NCBI GenBank assembly: GCA_027082925.1
Contig: JALWTD010000018.1
Coordinates: 359,746-423,745, forward strand
Length of the DNA stretch: 64,000 bases
Direction: 5' to 3'
DNA from: Flavobacteriaceae bacterium
GTDB taxonomy: Bacteria; Bacteroidota; Bacteroidia; Flavobacteriales; Flavobacteriaceae
This document shows, in pieces, positions 1 through 7,409 of the stretch; positions within the stretch are counted from its first letter, which is position 1; every line of letters begins with the position of its first letter. The position numbers and the translations under genes were made by a program. The notes under the pieces were generated by a model. That model ran no database searches. It saw nothing but the letters and a program-made list of their open reading frames with translations, and was not told where the DNA came from.

Positions 1-1
1 G

Positions 2-181
2 GAACTAGAATTGGTTAGATTAGCCATACCAAGAAGAACATATACAAATAATCATATGGATTATGTGGCAGCAACTCTAAAAAACATATACGACACAAGA
101 CATGAAGCAAAATCGGGGTATGTTATTACAGAAGAAGCACCAATTATGAGGCATTTTACTGTTAAATTTGAAAAAATATAA
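2..181 (+). CDS. tnaA: Tryptophanase-like beta-eliminating lyase, C-terminal end (partial)
   Basis: The window opens inside a reading frame of 59 codons ending in TAA at 179-181. The visible residues include LVRLAIPRRTYT, NHMDYVA and a closing MRHFTVKFEKI. This matches the end of the tryptophanase / tyrosine phenol-lyase family, PLP enzymes that split tryptophan into indole, pyruvate and ammonia, where the tail has the form RxxIPRRxYTxxHMDxV...LRHFxxxFE. The PLP lysine and the rest of the fold lie to the left of the window, so tryptophanase cannot be separated from tyrosine phenol-lyase here. No clear terminator follows; the next gene starts 55 bp later. Confidence 0.75.
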   Translation, partial: ELELVRLAIPRRTYTNNHMDYVAATLKNIYDTRHEAKSGYVITEEAPIMRHFTVKFEKI

Positions 182-236
182 TACTAATTACTCTTTTTTT
201 AATAATTTTACATAAAAATTACTAAAACAAGTTTCA

Positions 237-695
237 ATGTTATCACATGCAAGTAAGTACGCTATTTTATCTACACTGTTTTTAGCAGCACATTCTAGCG
301 CAGATAAAAAAATAAGTGTTAAACAAATCGCAGAAAGTATTGATGTGCCTAGTCCTTTTTTGGCAAAATTATTTCAACAATTAGTAAGAGGCAAGGTTAT
401 TTCTTCAACAAAAGGACCTAATGGCGGATTTTACCTAACAAAAGAAAACGGTCAAAAAACAGTTTGTGATATTATTGAAAATATTGATGGGTTAAATAAA
501 CTAAATCAATGTTTTTTGGGCTTGCATGAATGCGATTCATCAAATCCTTGTCCGGTACATTTTATTGTAGAACCCTTTAAAAAGAGTATCCTTGGGAAAT
601 TTAGAGATAAAACAATTATGGAGTTTTCTGAAGAAATCAAATCAAACGGTAGGGTATTGACACTTAAAGATATAGGTACTTCACTGAAAAAATAA
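237..695 (+). CDS. Rrf2-family transcriptional regulator, NsrR/IscR-like
   Basis: A 152-residue Rrf2 protein. The N-terminal winged helix-turn-helix covers about residues 8-70 (SVKQIAESIDVPSPFLAKLFQ, then a wing with KGPNGGFYL). Three cysteines at 92, 99 and 105 are spaced like the Fe-S ligands of IscR and NsrR, so an iron-sulfur cluster that senses nitric oxide, oxygen or cluster status is plausible. It lies directly upstream of norCB on the same strand, and NsrR-type proteins are known NO sensors in other bacteria, so control of the following cluster is the natural inference. A shared inverted repeat AAAAGA-N8-TCTTTT at three promoters of the cluster is a candidate binding site, but the link is not proven. 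Family call is firm; ligand and targets are inferred. Confidence 0.85.
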   Translation: MLSHASKYAILSTLFLAAHSSADKKISVKQIAESIDVPSPFLAKLFQQLVRGKVISSTKGPNGGFYLTKENGQKTVCDIIENIDGLNKLNQCFLGLHECDSSNPCPVHFIVEPFKKSILGKFRDKTIMEFSEEIKSNGRVLTLKDIGTSLKK

Positions 696-711
696 TTTTA
701 TTTTTCTAATG

Positions 712-725
712 CTGATAAAAATCAG
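712..725. promoter_or_regulatory. Fnr/DNR-like box upstream of norC (also a possible terminator stem)
   Basis: CTGATAAAAATCAG matches the Crp/Fnr-family consensus TTGAT-N4-ATCAA in 8 of 10 defined positions and lies 108 bp before the norC start. A similar box is found 100 bp before the porin gene at 11112-11125. One extra flanking base pair (GCTGAT...ATCAGC) followed by six T means that it could also form a short terminator hairpin for the Rrf2 gene. Both roles may apply. No Crp/Fnr protein is encoded in the window. Confidence 0.5.
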
Positions 726-767
726 CTTTTTTCACTTCGAAACGGTTTAATTTTACACTGTAATATT

Positions 768-787
768 AAAAGATAAAAAGGTCTTTT
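768..787. promoter_or_regulatory. Shared operator-like inverted repeat AAAAGA-N8-TCTTTT upstream of norC
   Basis: AAAAGA and TCTTTT are perfect reverse complements separated by 8 bp, 33 bp upstream of the norC ATG. The same arrangement with the same spacing is at 9260-9279 (DUF438 gene) and, with one mismatch, at 11163-11182 (porin). Between norC and porin, 19 consecutive bases are identical (768-786 and 11163-11181) and similarity extends about 20 bp further down. It lies where a repressor would cover the transcription start. Confidence 0.6.
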
Positions 788-819
788 AATTAAATTTAAC
801 TAATTAAACTCGTTAAAAT

Positions 820-1260
820 ATGTTATCAAAAAAACAAGCAAGAGCATTCTTTTTAGGAGGAACATTAGTAACGTTTCTAATATTTATAGGACTTACGGTG
901 TATTCTTTATCTGAAGGAAATGATCAATCTAACAAAGAAAATCTTACAGCATCAGTTGTAAGGGGAAAAGAAATTTGGGAATCAAATAATTGTATGGGGT
1001 GTCACACCTTATTAGGAGAAGGAGCGTATTATGCCCCTGAGTTAACAAAAGTAATTGACAGAAGAGGAGAAGGGTATGTAAAAGCCATTTTAATGTCTCC
1101 AGTGCCATGGCAACCTAACGGAAGAAAAATGGTCGCTTATGGGATGTCAAAAAATGAAGCTGAGGATGTAGTAGCCTTTTTTAAATGGATAGGCAAAATT
1201 GACTTAAATGGGTTTGACAGAATAGTATCTCCGTTAGCAAAGAAAAAAATTAACAACTAA
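820..1260 (+). CDS. norC: Nitric oxide reductase subunit C (membrane-anchored cytochrome c)
   Basis: A 146-residue protein that delivers electrons to the NorB catalytic subunit of the cytochrome-c-type nitric oxide reductase (2 NO to N2O). One transmembrane helix near the N-terminus (about residues 10-30) anchors a periplasmic cytochrome c domain. The haem c site is C58-M-G-C61-H62, followed by TLLGEGAYYAPELTKV, a string typical of NorC. Met105 in RKMVAYGMS is the likely axial ligand, with Met110 an alternative. It ends 11 bp before norB. Regulation is suggested by the Fnr-like box at 712-725 and the inverted repeat at 768-787. Confidence 0.96.
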   Translation: MLSKKQARAFFLGGTLVTFLIFIGLTVYSLSEGNDQSNKENLTASVVRGKEIWESNNCMGCHTLLGEGAYYAPELTKVIDRRGEGYVKAILMSPVPWQPNGRKMVAYGMSKNEAEDVVAFFKWIGKIDLNGFDRIVSPLAKKKINN

Positions 1261-1271
1261 ACAAAAACATT

Positions 1272-2609
1272 ATGAAATATAAATCACAAAAAGTAGCATA
1301 TTGGTTTTTTGCCTTTTCAATGTTACTATTAATATTGCAAATTACATACGGTTTTGTAATGGGGTTTGCTCGTATAGGAATGGACGGATTGCATGAATTT
1401 ATTCCTTTTAACACAGCAAGAGCTGTACACACAAATTTATTGGTAGTTTGGTTATTGTCTGGTTTTATGGGAGCGGCCTACTACATTATTCCTGAAGAAG
1501 CTCAAAATGAGTTGGTAAGTGTAAAATTAGCTTATGTTCAGTTAATTAGTTTAGCAGCTGTAGGAGTTACAGCTGTGATAGGATACCATTTCAACTATTG
1601 GGAAGGACGTAAATTTTTAGAAATTCCACGACCTTTAGATTATTTAGTAGTGGTAAATGTACTTTTATTTTTAGGAATTATTTTACTAACCTTATTCAAA
1701 GGAAAACGTAGAACAACTACGGCATTGGTACTATCTATGGGGCTTCTATTTGCAGCACTATTGTATTTACCTGGTATGATACCTTTTGATAGTCAAGTGT
1801 TAGACTCTTTCTTCCGTTGGTGGGTTGTTCACTTATGGGTTGAAGGTGTTTGGGAATTAATTATGGGAGGTATTTTATCTTTCTTATTAATAAAACTTAC
1901 CGGAGTAGACAGAGAGGTGATAGAAAAATGGTTGTACGTAATTGTAGGACTAACATTTTTATCAGGGGTATTAGGTACCGGACATCACTACTACTATATT
2001 GGTGTTAACAAAATTTGGTTAATTGTTGGAGGTATTTTCTCAGCATTAGAACCTTTAGCATTCCTTGCAATGGCATTGTTTGCTGTAAATATGTACAGAA
2101 AAGGAGAGAAAAAACATCCAAATAAGCTAGCCTTATATTGGACATTAGGAGCGGCTATTGTGTCGTTTATAGGAGCAGGGCTTTTAGGATTTGCGCACAC
2201 ACTACCTCAAACAAACCTATACACACACGGAACATTGGTAACAGCAATGCACGGACACCTTGCTTTTTGGGGTGCATATGGTATGATTGTTTTAGCTATT
2301 ATAAGTTACAGTTTACCAAACTTAACAGGAAGAAAATTATACGACAGTTCAAGAGGAAGAATGGCTTTTTGGCTTGCAAACATTGGAATGATAGGTATGA
2401 CTGTGGCATTTGGAGTAGCCGGAGTAGCTCAAGTATATTTAGAAAGAAAATTTGGACTGGACTTTATGAAAGTTCAAAAAGAGATAAGTATTCACTTTGT
2501 AGTATTAATTCTATGTGCAACTATTTTTACCACAGGAGTTATACTTTACATTGTTGATTTTTATAAACACGGAACTCCAACCGATGAAGCATTAGAAAGT
2601 AAAGAGTAG
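1272..2609 (+). CDS. norB: Nitric oxide reductase subunit B (catalytic, haem b/b3-FeB)
   Basis: A 445-residue polytopic membrane protein of the haem-copper oxidase superfamily, the catalytic subunit of cNOR. All metal ligands of the characterised Pseudomonas enzyme can be placed: His53 and His329 for low-spin haem b, His327 for haem b3, and His187, His238 and His239 for FeB; the glutamates corresponding to Glu211, Glu215 and Glu280 are Glu191, Glu195 and Glu260. From His187 to His329 the numbering is shifted by a constant 20, so the core has no gaps. The protein is short, without the N-terminal extension of quinol-dependent qNOR, which fits the separate NorC beside it. It should be active. 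Confidence 0.97.
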   Translation: MKYKSQKVAYWFFAFSMLLLILQITYGFVMGFARIGMDGLHEFIPFNTARAVHTNLLVVWLLSGFMGAAYYIIPEEAQNELVSVKLAYVQLISLAAVGVTAVIGYHFNYWEGRKFLEIPRPLDYLVVVNVLLFLGIILLTLFKGKRRTTTALVLSMGLLFAALLYLPGMIPFDSQVLDSFFRWWVVHLWVEGVWELIMGGILSFLLIKLTGVDREVIEKWLYVIVGLTFLSGVLGTGHHYYYIGVNKIWLIVGGIFSALEPLAFLAMALFAVNMYRKGEKKHPNKLALYWTLGAAIVSFIGAGLLGFAHTLPQTNLYTHGTLVTAMHGHLAFWGAYGMIVLAIISYSLPNLTGRKLYDSSRGRMAFWLANIGMIGMTVAFGVAGVAQVYLERKFGLDFMKVQKEISIHFVVLILCATIFTTGVILYIVDFYKHGTPTDEALESKE

Positions 2610-2684
2610 TAATTTAAATTAATAAAGTAAAAACCAGTGGTAAGACACTTAAAAATTTTAATTGTAGTTTTTTTAGATTGATTT

Positions 2685-2745
2685 CCAGAGTTGATGATTG
2701 TTCGTTATTTTCCATACTATGTAATCAAATGGTCTGAGACTCTGG
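2685..2745. repeat. Inverted repeat in the norB-nirS intergenic region
   Basis: CCAGAGT at 2685-2691 and ACTCTGG at 2739-2745 are perfect 7-bp reverse complements separated by 47 bp, in the 178-bp gap before nirS. No clear TAnnTTTG promoter or Fnr-like box was seen in this gap, so nirS may be read through from norCB or use a promoter I cannot recognise. Confidence 0.35.
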
Positions 2746-2787
2746 TTTTCTAAAAAACAAAATATTTAAAATCAAATTAACTTAAAA

Positions 2788-4440
2788 ATGAAAAAAGTTT
2801 TATTTTCAATGGCAATAGTTGTAGCAGTAGTTGCCATTAGTTGTAAAGATTCAGAAAAAAAATCTGAAGTAAAAGAAGAAATAGCATCTGGAGATATAAA
2901 AATATCGAAAGAAGAAATGAAAAGAGGGAGTGATATTTATTTTGATAAATGTGCCGGATGTCACGGTTCTACACGAAAAGGAGCAACAGGTCCGTCGTTA
3001 TTACCAGACGGTGACGGTAAATTTGCAGCAACTAAAGCACTTGGTGCCGCAGGGTTAAGAGCTTTTATTGAAAATGGAACTCCGGCAGGAATGCCAGAAT
3101 GGAAAGGAGTAATGTCTGAAGAGGAAATTGAATTAATGACTCGTTTTTTACAAGTTGATCCTCCTATAACTCCTCCATTTGAAATGGCTAACATTAAAGA
3201 AACTTGGAAAGTAATAGTTCCTGTAGCCGACAGACCTACAAAACCTGAACACAATAGAAATATCGACAATTTCTTTGGAGTAATTATGAGAGATGCAGGT
3301 AAAGTAGCTATTATAGATGGAGATACAAAAGAAAAATTAGCAGTACTTAAAACAGGATTTGCAGTACATATTTTACGTACTTCAGCTTCAGGAAGATACT
3401 TTTACTCTATAGGTAGAGATGGTAGAATAACAATGATAGATACTTATCCTAAGGTGCCAAATATTGTTGCTGAAGTAAGAGCCTCTTTTGATGCTCGTTC
3501 TGTTGAAGTAAGTAAATATAAAGGCCCTAAAGGTGATTTTTATGATAAATACCTAATAGCAGGAGGTTATAACCCAAGTCATTTTGTAATTTTTGATGCT
3601 CAAACACTTGAACCTTTAAGCGTAACAAAAACATCAGGAAATGCGTGTGATGGAGAAAAAGAATTTGTTGAAGAAGCAAGAGTTGCTTCTATTGTAGCAT
3701 CTCATACCGATCCAATTTGGGTAGTAAACGTAAAAGAAACAGGAATGGTATGGCTGGTAGATTATACCGATCCTAGAAACCCTAAATCAACACAAATTCC
3801 ATCAGCACGATTTTTACATGATGGTGGTTGGGATGCAACAGGACATTATTTCCTTGTAGCAGCAAATGCAAGTAATAAAATTGTTGTAGTTGATGTGCCT
3901 AATAAAAAATTAGAAGCCATTATAGAAGTAGGTGTTAAACCACACCCAGGTAGAGGTGCAAATGTTAAAAATAAACTTGGTAACCTTTGGGTAACAGGAC
4001 ACTTAGGTGAAAATAAATTATCATTTATTAAAACAGATAAAGGTGAAGGACAATGGACTGTAGTTAAAGAAGTTAAATTACCAGGAAATGGTGGAGGAAA
4101 CTTATTTATTAAAACACACCCAAAATCAAAACACTTATGGGCAGACAGAACGTTAAACCCAGATAAATCTTTACATAGTGCTGTTACAGTAATAGATGTA
4201 AATACTTTAGAGGTAATTAAAACCATTGAAATGCCAAAAGAACTTGACGGTAGAGCAGTACATATGGAGTACAATAAAGCCGGTGATGAAGTTTGGATTT
4301 CTGTATTTATGGGAGAAAAAAGCGGTATTGTAATTTATGATGATAAAACGTTAGAACTCAAACAAATTATCAAAGGAGATTGGGTAGAAAACCCAACAGG
4401 TAAATTCAATATGTATAACACAACAAACGATATCTACTAA
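2788..4440 (+). CDS. nirS: Cytochrome cd1 nitrite reductase (predicted lipoprotein)
   Basis: A 550-residue cytochrome cd1 that reduces nitrite to nitric oxide. The order is signal peptide, a small cytochrome c domain with haem c motif C55-A-G-C58-H59, then an eight-bladed haem d1 propeller (from about residue 130) with the conserved histidine strings FLHDGGWDATGHY and KPHPGRGAN. The signal peptide ends in a lipobox (VVAISC, Cys19), so the mature enzyme is probably lipid-anchored rather than freely soluble in the periplasm, unlike the classical proteobacterial enzyme. Haem d1 synthesis genes (nirDLGHJ, nirE, nirF) are not in the window and must be elsewhere. A strong terminator follows at 4450-4478. 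Confidence 0.96.
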   Translation: MKKVLFSMAIVVAVVAISCKDSEKKSEVKEEIASGDIKISKEEMKRGSDIYFDKCAGCHGSTRKGATGPSLLPDGDGKFAATKALGAAGLRAFIENGTPAGMPEWKGVMSEEEIELMTRFLQVDPPITPPFEMANIKETWKVIVPVADRPTKPEHNRNIDNFFGVIMRDAGKVAIIDGDTKEKLAVLKTGFAVHILRTSASGRYFYSIGRDGRITMIDTYPKVPNIVAEVRASFDARSVEVSKYKGPKGDFYDKYLIAGGYNPSHFVIFDAQTLEPLSVTKTSGNACDGEKEFVEEARVASIVASHTDPIWVVNVKETGMVWLVDYTDPRNPKSTQIPSARFLHDGGWDATGHYFLVAANASNKIVVVDVPNKKLEAIIEVGVKPHPGRGANVKNKLGNLWVTGHLGENKLSFIKTDKGEGQWTVVKEVKLPGNGGGNLFIKTHPKSKHLWADRTLNPDKSLHSAVTVIDVNTLEVIKTIEMPKELDGRAVHMEYNKAGDEVWISVFMGEKSGIVIYDDKTLELKQIIKGDWVENPTGKFNMYNTTNDIY

Positions 4441-4449
4441 AATTATAAA

Positions 4450-4478
4450 CAGGCAGTGAAAACTGCCTGTTTTTTTTT
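4450..4478 (+). terminator. Rho-independent terminator after nirS
   Basis: CAGGCAGT / ACTGCCTG (8 bp, 4-nt loop) followed by nine T. It ends the nirS transcript. The upstream GTG at 4456 that opens the next reading frame lies inside this hairpin, which argues against it being the true start of the TonB receptor gene. Confidence 0.9.
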
Positions 4479-4521
4479 CATACAAATTCACGTAAAAAAT
4501 CAATCAAAAAACATTGGAATA

Positions 4522-6516
4522 ATGAAAAAATATTTTATTTCAACAGTAGCTCTTATGCTCTTTTTTAAAGCAGTTGTTGCTCAAACTGTTGATACACTTA
4601 CAGTAAATAAATTAAACGAAGTTGTTGTGACAGCTCAGTATGTTCCTCAATCTGAAAAAAATGCAGTTTACAAGGTACAAGTCATTAATTCAGAAGTTAT
4701 AAAAAGTAAATCAGCAAATAATTTAAGAGAATTATTACAGCAAGAATTAAATATAGATTTATCACAAAATTCTGTTTTTGGTTCTAGTATAGATATACAA
4801 GGTATTTCAAAAGAAAATATAAAAATACTTATTGATGGTGTACCAGTTATAGGTAGGTTAAATGGAGTTATAGATTTAAATCAAATCAACCTTAATAGTA
4901 TTGAAAAAGTTGAAATTATAGAAGGTCCTGTTTCTATTTTTTACGGTACAGATGCAATGGGAGGTATTATTAATTTAATCACTAAAAAGCAAGTAAATAA
5001 AAAAGTAGAAGGAGCTATTTCTACATACTACGAAAGTATAGATGCGCTTAATTTAAATGGAGATTTTGGTTATAAATTTGGCACAAACACAATGCGTTTA
5101 AATACAGGGTTTTACCATTTTAACGGTTTAAGTACCAACGATTCTCCTCGCAATTTAAATTGGGAAGAACGCAAACAGTATTTCAGCGACTTTATGTTTA
5201 ATAAAAAGTTAAAAGAGCTCAACTTAAGGCTAAATACCAGATATTCTGATGAGGAATTAATCTCTATAGGTGAGCCTGATAGACGAGGAAATATTTTAGA
5301 TAAAAACTATTTTACTAAACGTGTTGATAATTCCTTAAATCTTAATGGTAAGGCTTTTAACGATAAATTTATAGATGTAATTTTAGCGTATAATTACTAT
5401 CAAAGATACCATGACACTTACGTTGTTGATGAGGTAGCAAATACGAGTACATTATCTGAAACCGATACGAAAGCCGATAATATTGTAAAGTATAATTTTG
5501 GAAATTTTAAAGCACAATTAGGAACAAATGCAACAACTAAAAAGTTAAATTATGTAGTAGGAACAGATATCGTTATAGAAGCTACTGAAGGAATTAGAAT
5601 TCTAAATAAAAAGCAAACAATAACTACTGCCGCATTATTTAGTAGTTTAAATTGGAAGTTGTCTCCTAACTTTGAGCTTCAACCCGGAGCGCGTTATACG
5701 TGGAATAGTAGTTATGGATCCCTTTTATCTCCGGCATTAAACTCAAAACTTAAAATTAATGAAAACAGTTACCTTAGACTTTCTTATGCAAGAGGTTATA
5801 GAGCACCGTCGTTAAAAGAATTGTTTTTAGATTTTAATATTAGTGCAGGACCGGTTACATACATTATTTCTGGAAACGAAAATTTAGATGTTGAAAAATC
5901 GCATAGTTTTAACTTGCAATATTCATACAGTAAAGTATTTAAAGATGGTAGTTATTTTTCTATAGAACCTTCTGTTTTTTACAACAACATTTCTAACCTA
6001 ATAGCCTTAAGTGAAATGGTAAATTTTAAAAGAAACTATATCAATATAAATAAATTTAAATCTGTAGGCGGAAAATTTAATGTTGCTTATAATCCAAACG
6101 AATTAGTATACTTAAAAGCAGGATTTTCTTTAATAGGTAGATACAACGAGTTTAATAAAGATTTTAATACCGATGAGTTTTTATACACTCCTGAGGTATC
6201 TTCAAGTGTGAGTTACAAGTTTAAAAATACCAGTTTAAAACTTAATGCGTATTATAAATACTCAGGAAAACAAACAGGGTTTTACTTAGATCAAAACACC
6301 AATAGTTTGGTAAAAACTACAAGAGAAGATTTTAATAATTTAGACGCTTCAGCCTCTGCTTCTTTATTTAAAAAAGCGGTAGATGTTTCACTAGGAGTTA
6401 AAAATATTTTTGATGTAAAAGATGTAGAAACCGTTAATGAAGTAGGTCAAGCACATTCCAGAGACTTGCAATTATGGGGAAGATCATTTTTTACAAAAAT
6501 TACCATTAATATATAA
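4522..6516 (+). CDS. TonB-dependent outer-membrane receptor in the denitrification cluster
   Basis: A 664-residue TonB-dependent receptor, starting at the ATG of MKKYFISTVALMLFFKAVVAQ, which gives a proper signal peptide. A plug domain spans about residues 30-150 (LNEVVVTAQ; DIQGISKENIKILIDGVP; VEIIEGPVSIFYGTDAMGG), followed by a 22-strand barrel with the usual YRAPSLKELF string. The overall shape is closest to the BtuB/siderophore type rather than the SusC type, and it has no N-terminal carboxypeptidase-like domain or SusD partner. It sits between nirS and norQ, so import of a metal or cofactor needed by the reductases (iron, haem, copper) is possible, but the cargo cannot be read from the sequence. 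An in-frame GTG 66 bp upstream was rejected because it lies in the terminator. Confidence 0.9.
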   Translation: MKKYFISTVALMLFFKAVVAQTVDTLTVNKLNEVVVTAQYVPQSEKNAVYKVQVINSEVIKSKSANNLRELLQQELNIDLSQNSVFGSSIDIQGISKENIKILIDGVPVIGRLNGVIDLNQINLNSIEKVEIIEGPVSIFYGTDAMGGIINLITKKQVNKKVEGAISTYYESIDALNLNGDFGYKFGTNTMRLNTGFYHFNGLSTNDSPRNLNWEERKQYFSDFMFNKKLKELNLRLNTRYSDEELISIGEPDRRGNILDKNYFTKRVDNSLNLNGKAFNDKFIDVILAYNYYQRYHDTYVVDEVANTSTLSETDTKADNIVKYNFGNFKAQLGTNATTKKLNYVVGTDIVIEATEGIRILNKKQTITTAALFSSLNWKLSPNFELQPGARYTWNSSYGSLLSPALNSKLKINENSYLRLSYARGYRAPSLKELFLDFNISAGPVTYIISGNENLDVEKSHSFNLQYSYSKVFKDGSYFSIEPSVFYNNISNLIALSEMVNFKRNYININKFKSVGGKFNVAYNPNELVYLKAGFSLIGRYNEFNKDFNTDEFLYTPEVSSSVSYKFKNTSLKLNAYYKYSGKQTGFYLDQNTNSLVKTTREDFNNLDASASASLFKKAVDVSLGVKNIFDVKDVETVNEVGQAHSRDLQLWGRSFFTKITINI

Positions 6517-6603
6517 ATTTAGTTCTAATCGAATACTTTTCAATAATTAATTGTTACTTTGATTATTGAAAAGCATTTATCTAAAATCAAAAAGCTTTAC
6601 CAA

Positions 6604-7386
6604 ATGGAAAAAAATCAATCACCATATTACCATACCATAGGAAAAGAAGTAGAAGTTTTTGAGCAGTCGTATAAAAATAAGATACCATTTTTATTAAAAG
6701 GACCTACAGGTACGGGAAAATCTCGATTTATAGAGTTTATGGCTCATAAATTAGATAAAAAGCTAATTACTATTTCTTGCCACGAAGAAACATCATCTAC
6801 AGATTTAATAGGACGATATATTATCAAAGGTGCAGAAACTGTTTGGTTAGATGGGCCACTTACAACAGCAGTAAAAGAAGGTGCTATTATTTATTTAGAT
6901 GAAATTGCTGAAGCAAGACCTGATGTAATTGTTGCAATACACTCACTAACCGACCATAGAAGAGAGCTTTTTATAGATAAATTAGGAGAAGTTGTAAAAG
7001 CTCATCCCGATTTTATGTTGGTGGCCTCGTTTAATCCCGGATACCAACGAGGATTTAAAGAGCTAAAGCCATCTACACGTCAACGTTTTGTTGCGGTATC
7101 ATTTAATTATCCTGAAGCAAGTATTGAGGCTGAAATTATTGTAAAAGAAACTTCTGTAGATTCAAGTATTGCTAAAAAATTGGTAAACATTGCAACTAAA
7201 ATTAGAAATTTAACAGAACTGGGCTTAACCGAAACAGTTTCTACCAGATTATTGGTTGACGCTGCAAAATTAATAGCTAGCGGTTTGCCAAAACGATTGG
7301 CTGTACAAGTGGCTGTTGTAGAACCTCTTTCCGATGACTTAGAAGTTGTACAAGCATTAAAAGATTTAAGCGATTTAATGATATAA
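6604..7386 (+). CDS. norQ: MoxR-type AAA+ ATPase NorQ (NOR activation)
   Basis: A 260-residue AAA+ ATPase of the MoxR/CbbQ/NirQ/NorQ group, which with a VWA-domain partner inserts or activates the non-haem iron of nitric oxide reductase. Walker A is GPTGTGKS (residues 33-40) and Walker B is IIYLDE (Asp99, Glu100). The C-terminal lid domain follows (TRLLVDAAKLIASGLP). I chose the ATG at 6604 (MEKNQSPYYH) over a TTG 45 bp upstream, because family members begin with a short tail before YY-x(5)-E. The gene is followed 23 bp later by norD, its expected partner. Confidence 0.9.
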   Translation: MEKNQSPYYHTIGKEVEVFEQSYKNKIPFLLKGPTGTGKSRFIEFMAHKLDKKLITISCHEETSSTDLIGRYIIKGAETVWLDGPLTTAVKEGAIIYLDEIAEARPDVIVAIHSLTDHRRELFIDKLGEVVKAHPDFMLVASFNPGYQRGFKELKPSTRQRFVAVSFNYPEASIEAEIIVKETSVDSSIAKKLVNIATKIRNLTELGLTETVSTRLLVDAAKLIASGLPKRLAVQVAVVEPLSDDLEVVQALKDLSDLMI

Positions 7387-7409
7387 ATTGGTAACTACAC
7401 AATACAAAA

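Noticed and set aside
712..731. Reading the GCTGAT/ATCAGC hairpin only as a terminator
   Set aside because: It can serve as one, but the similar box at the same distance before the porin gene, where there is no T run after it, supports a binding-site role as well.
4456..4521. Upstream GTG start for the TonB receptor
   Set aside because: It lies in the nirS terminator hairpin and would bury the signal peptide behind 22 extra residues.
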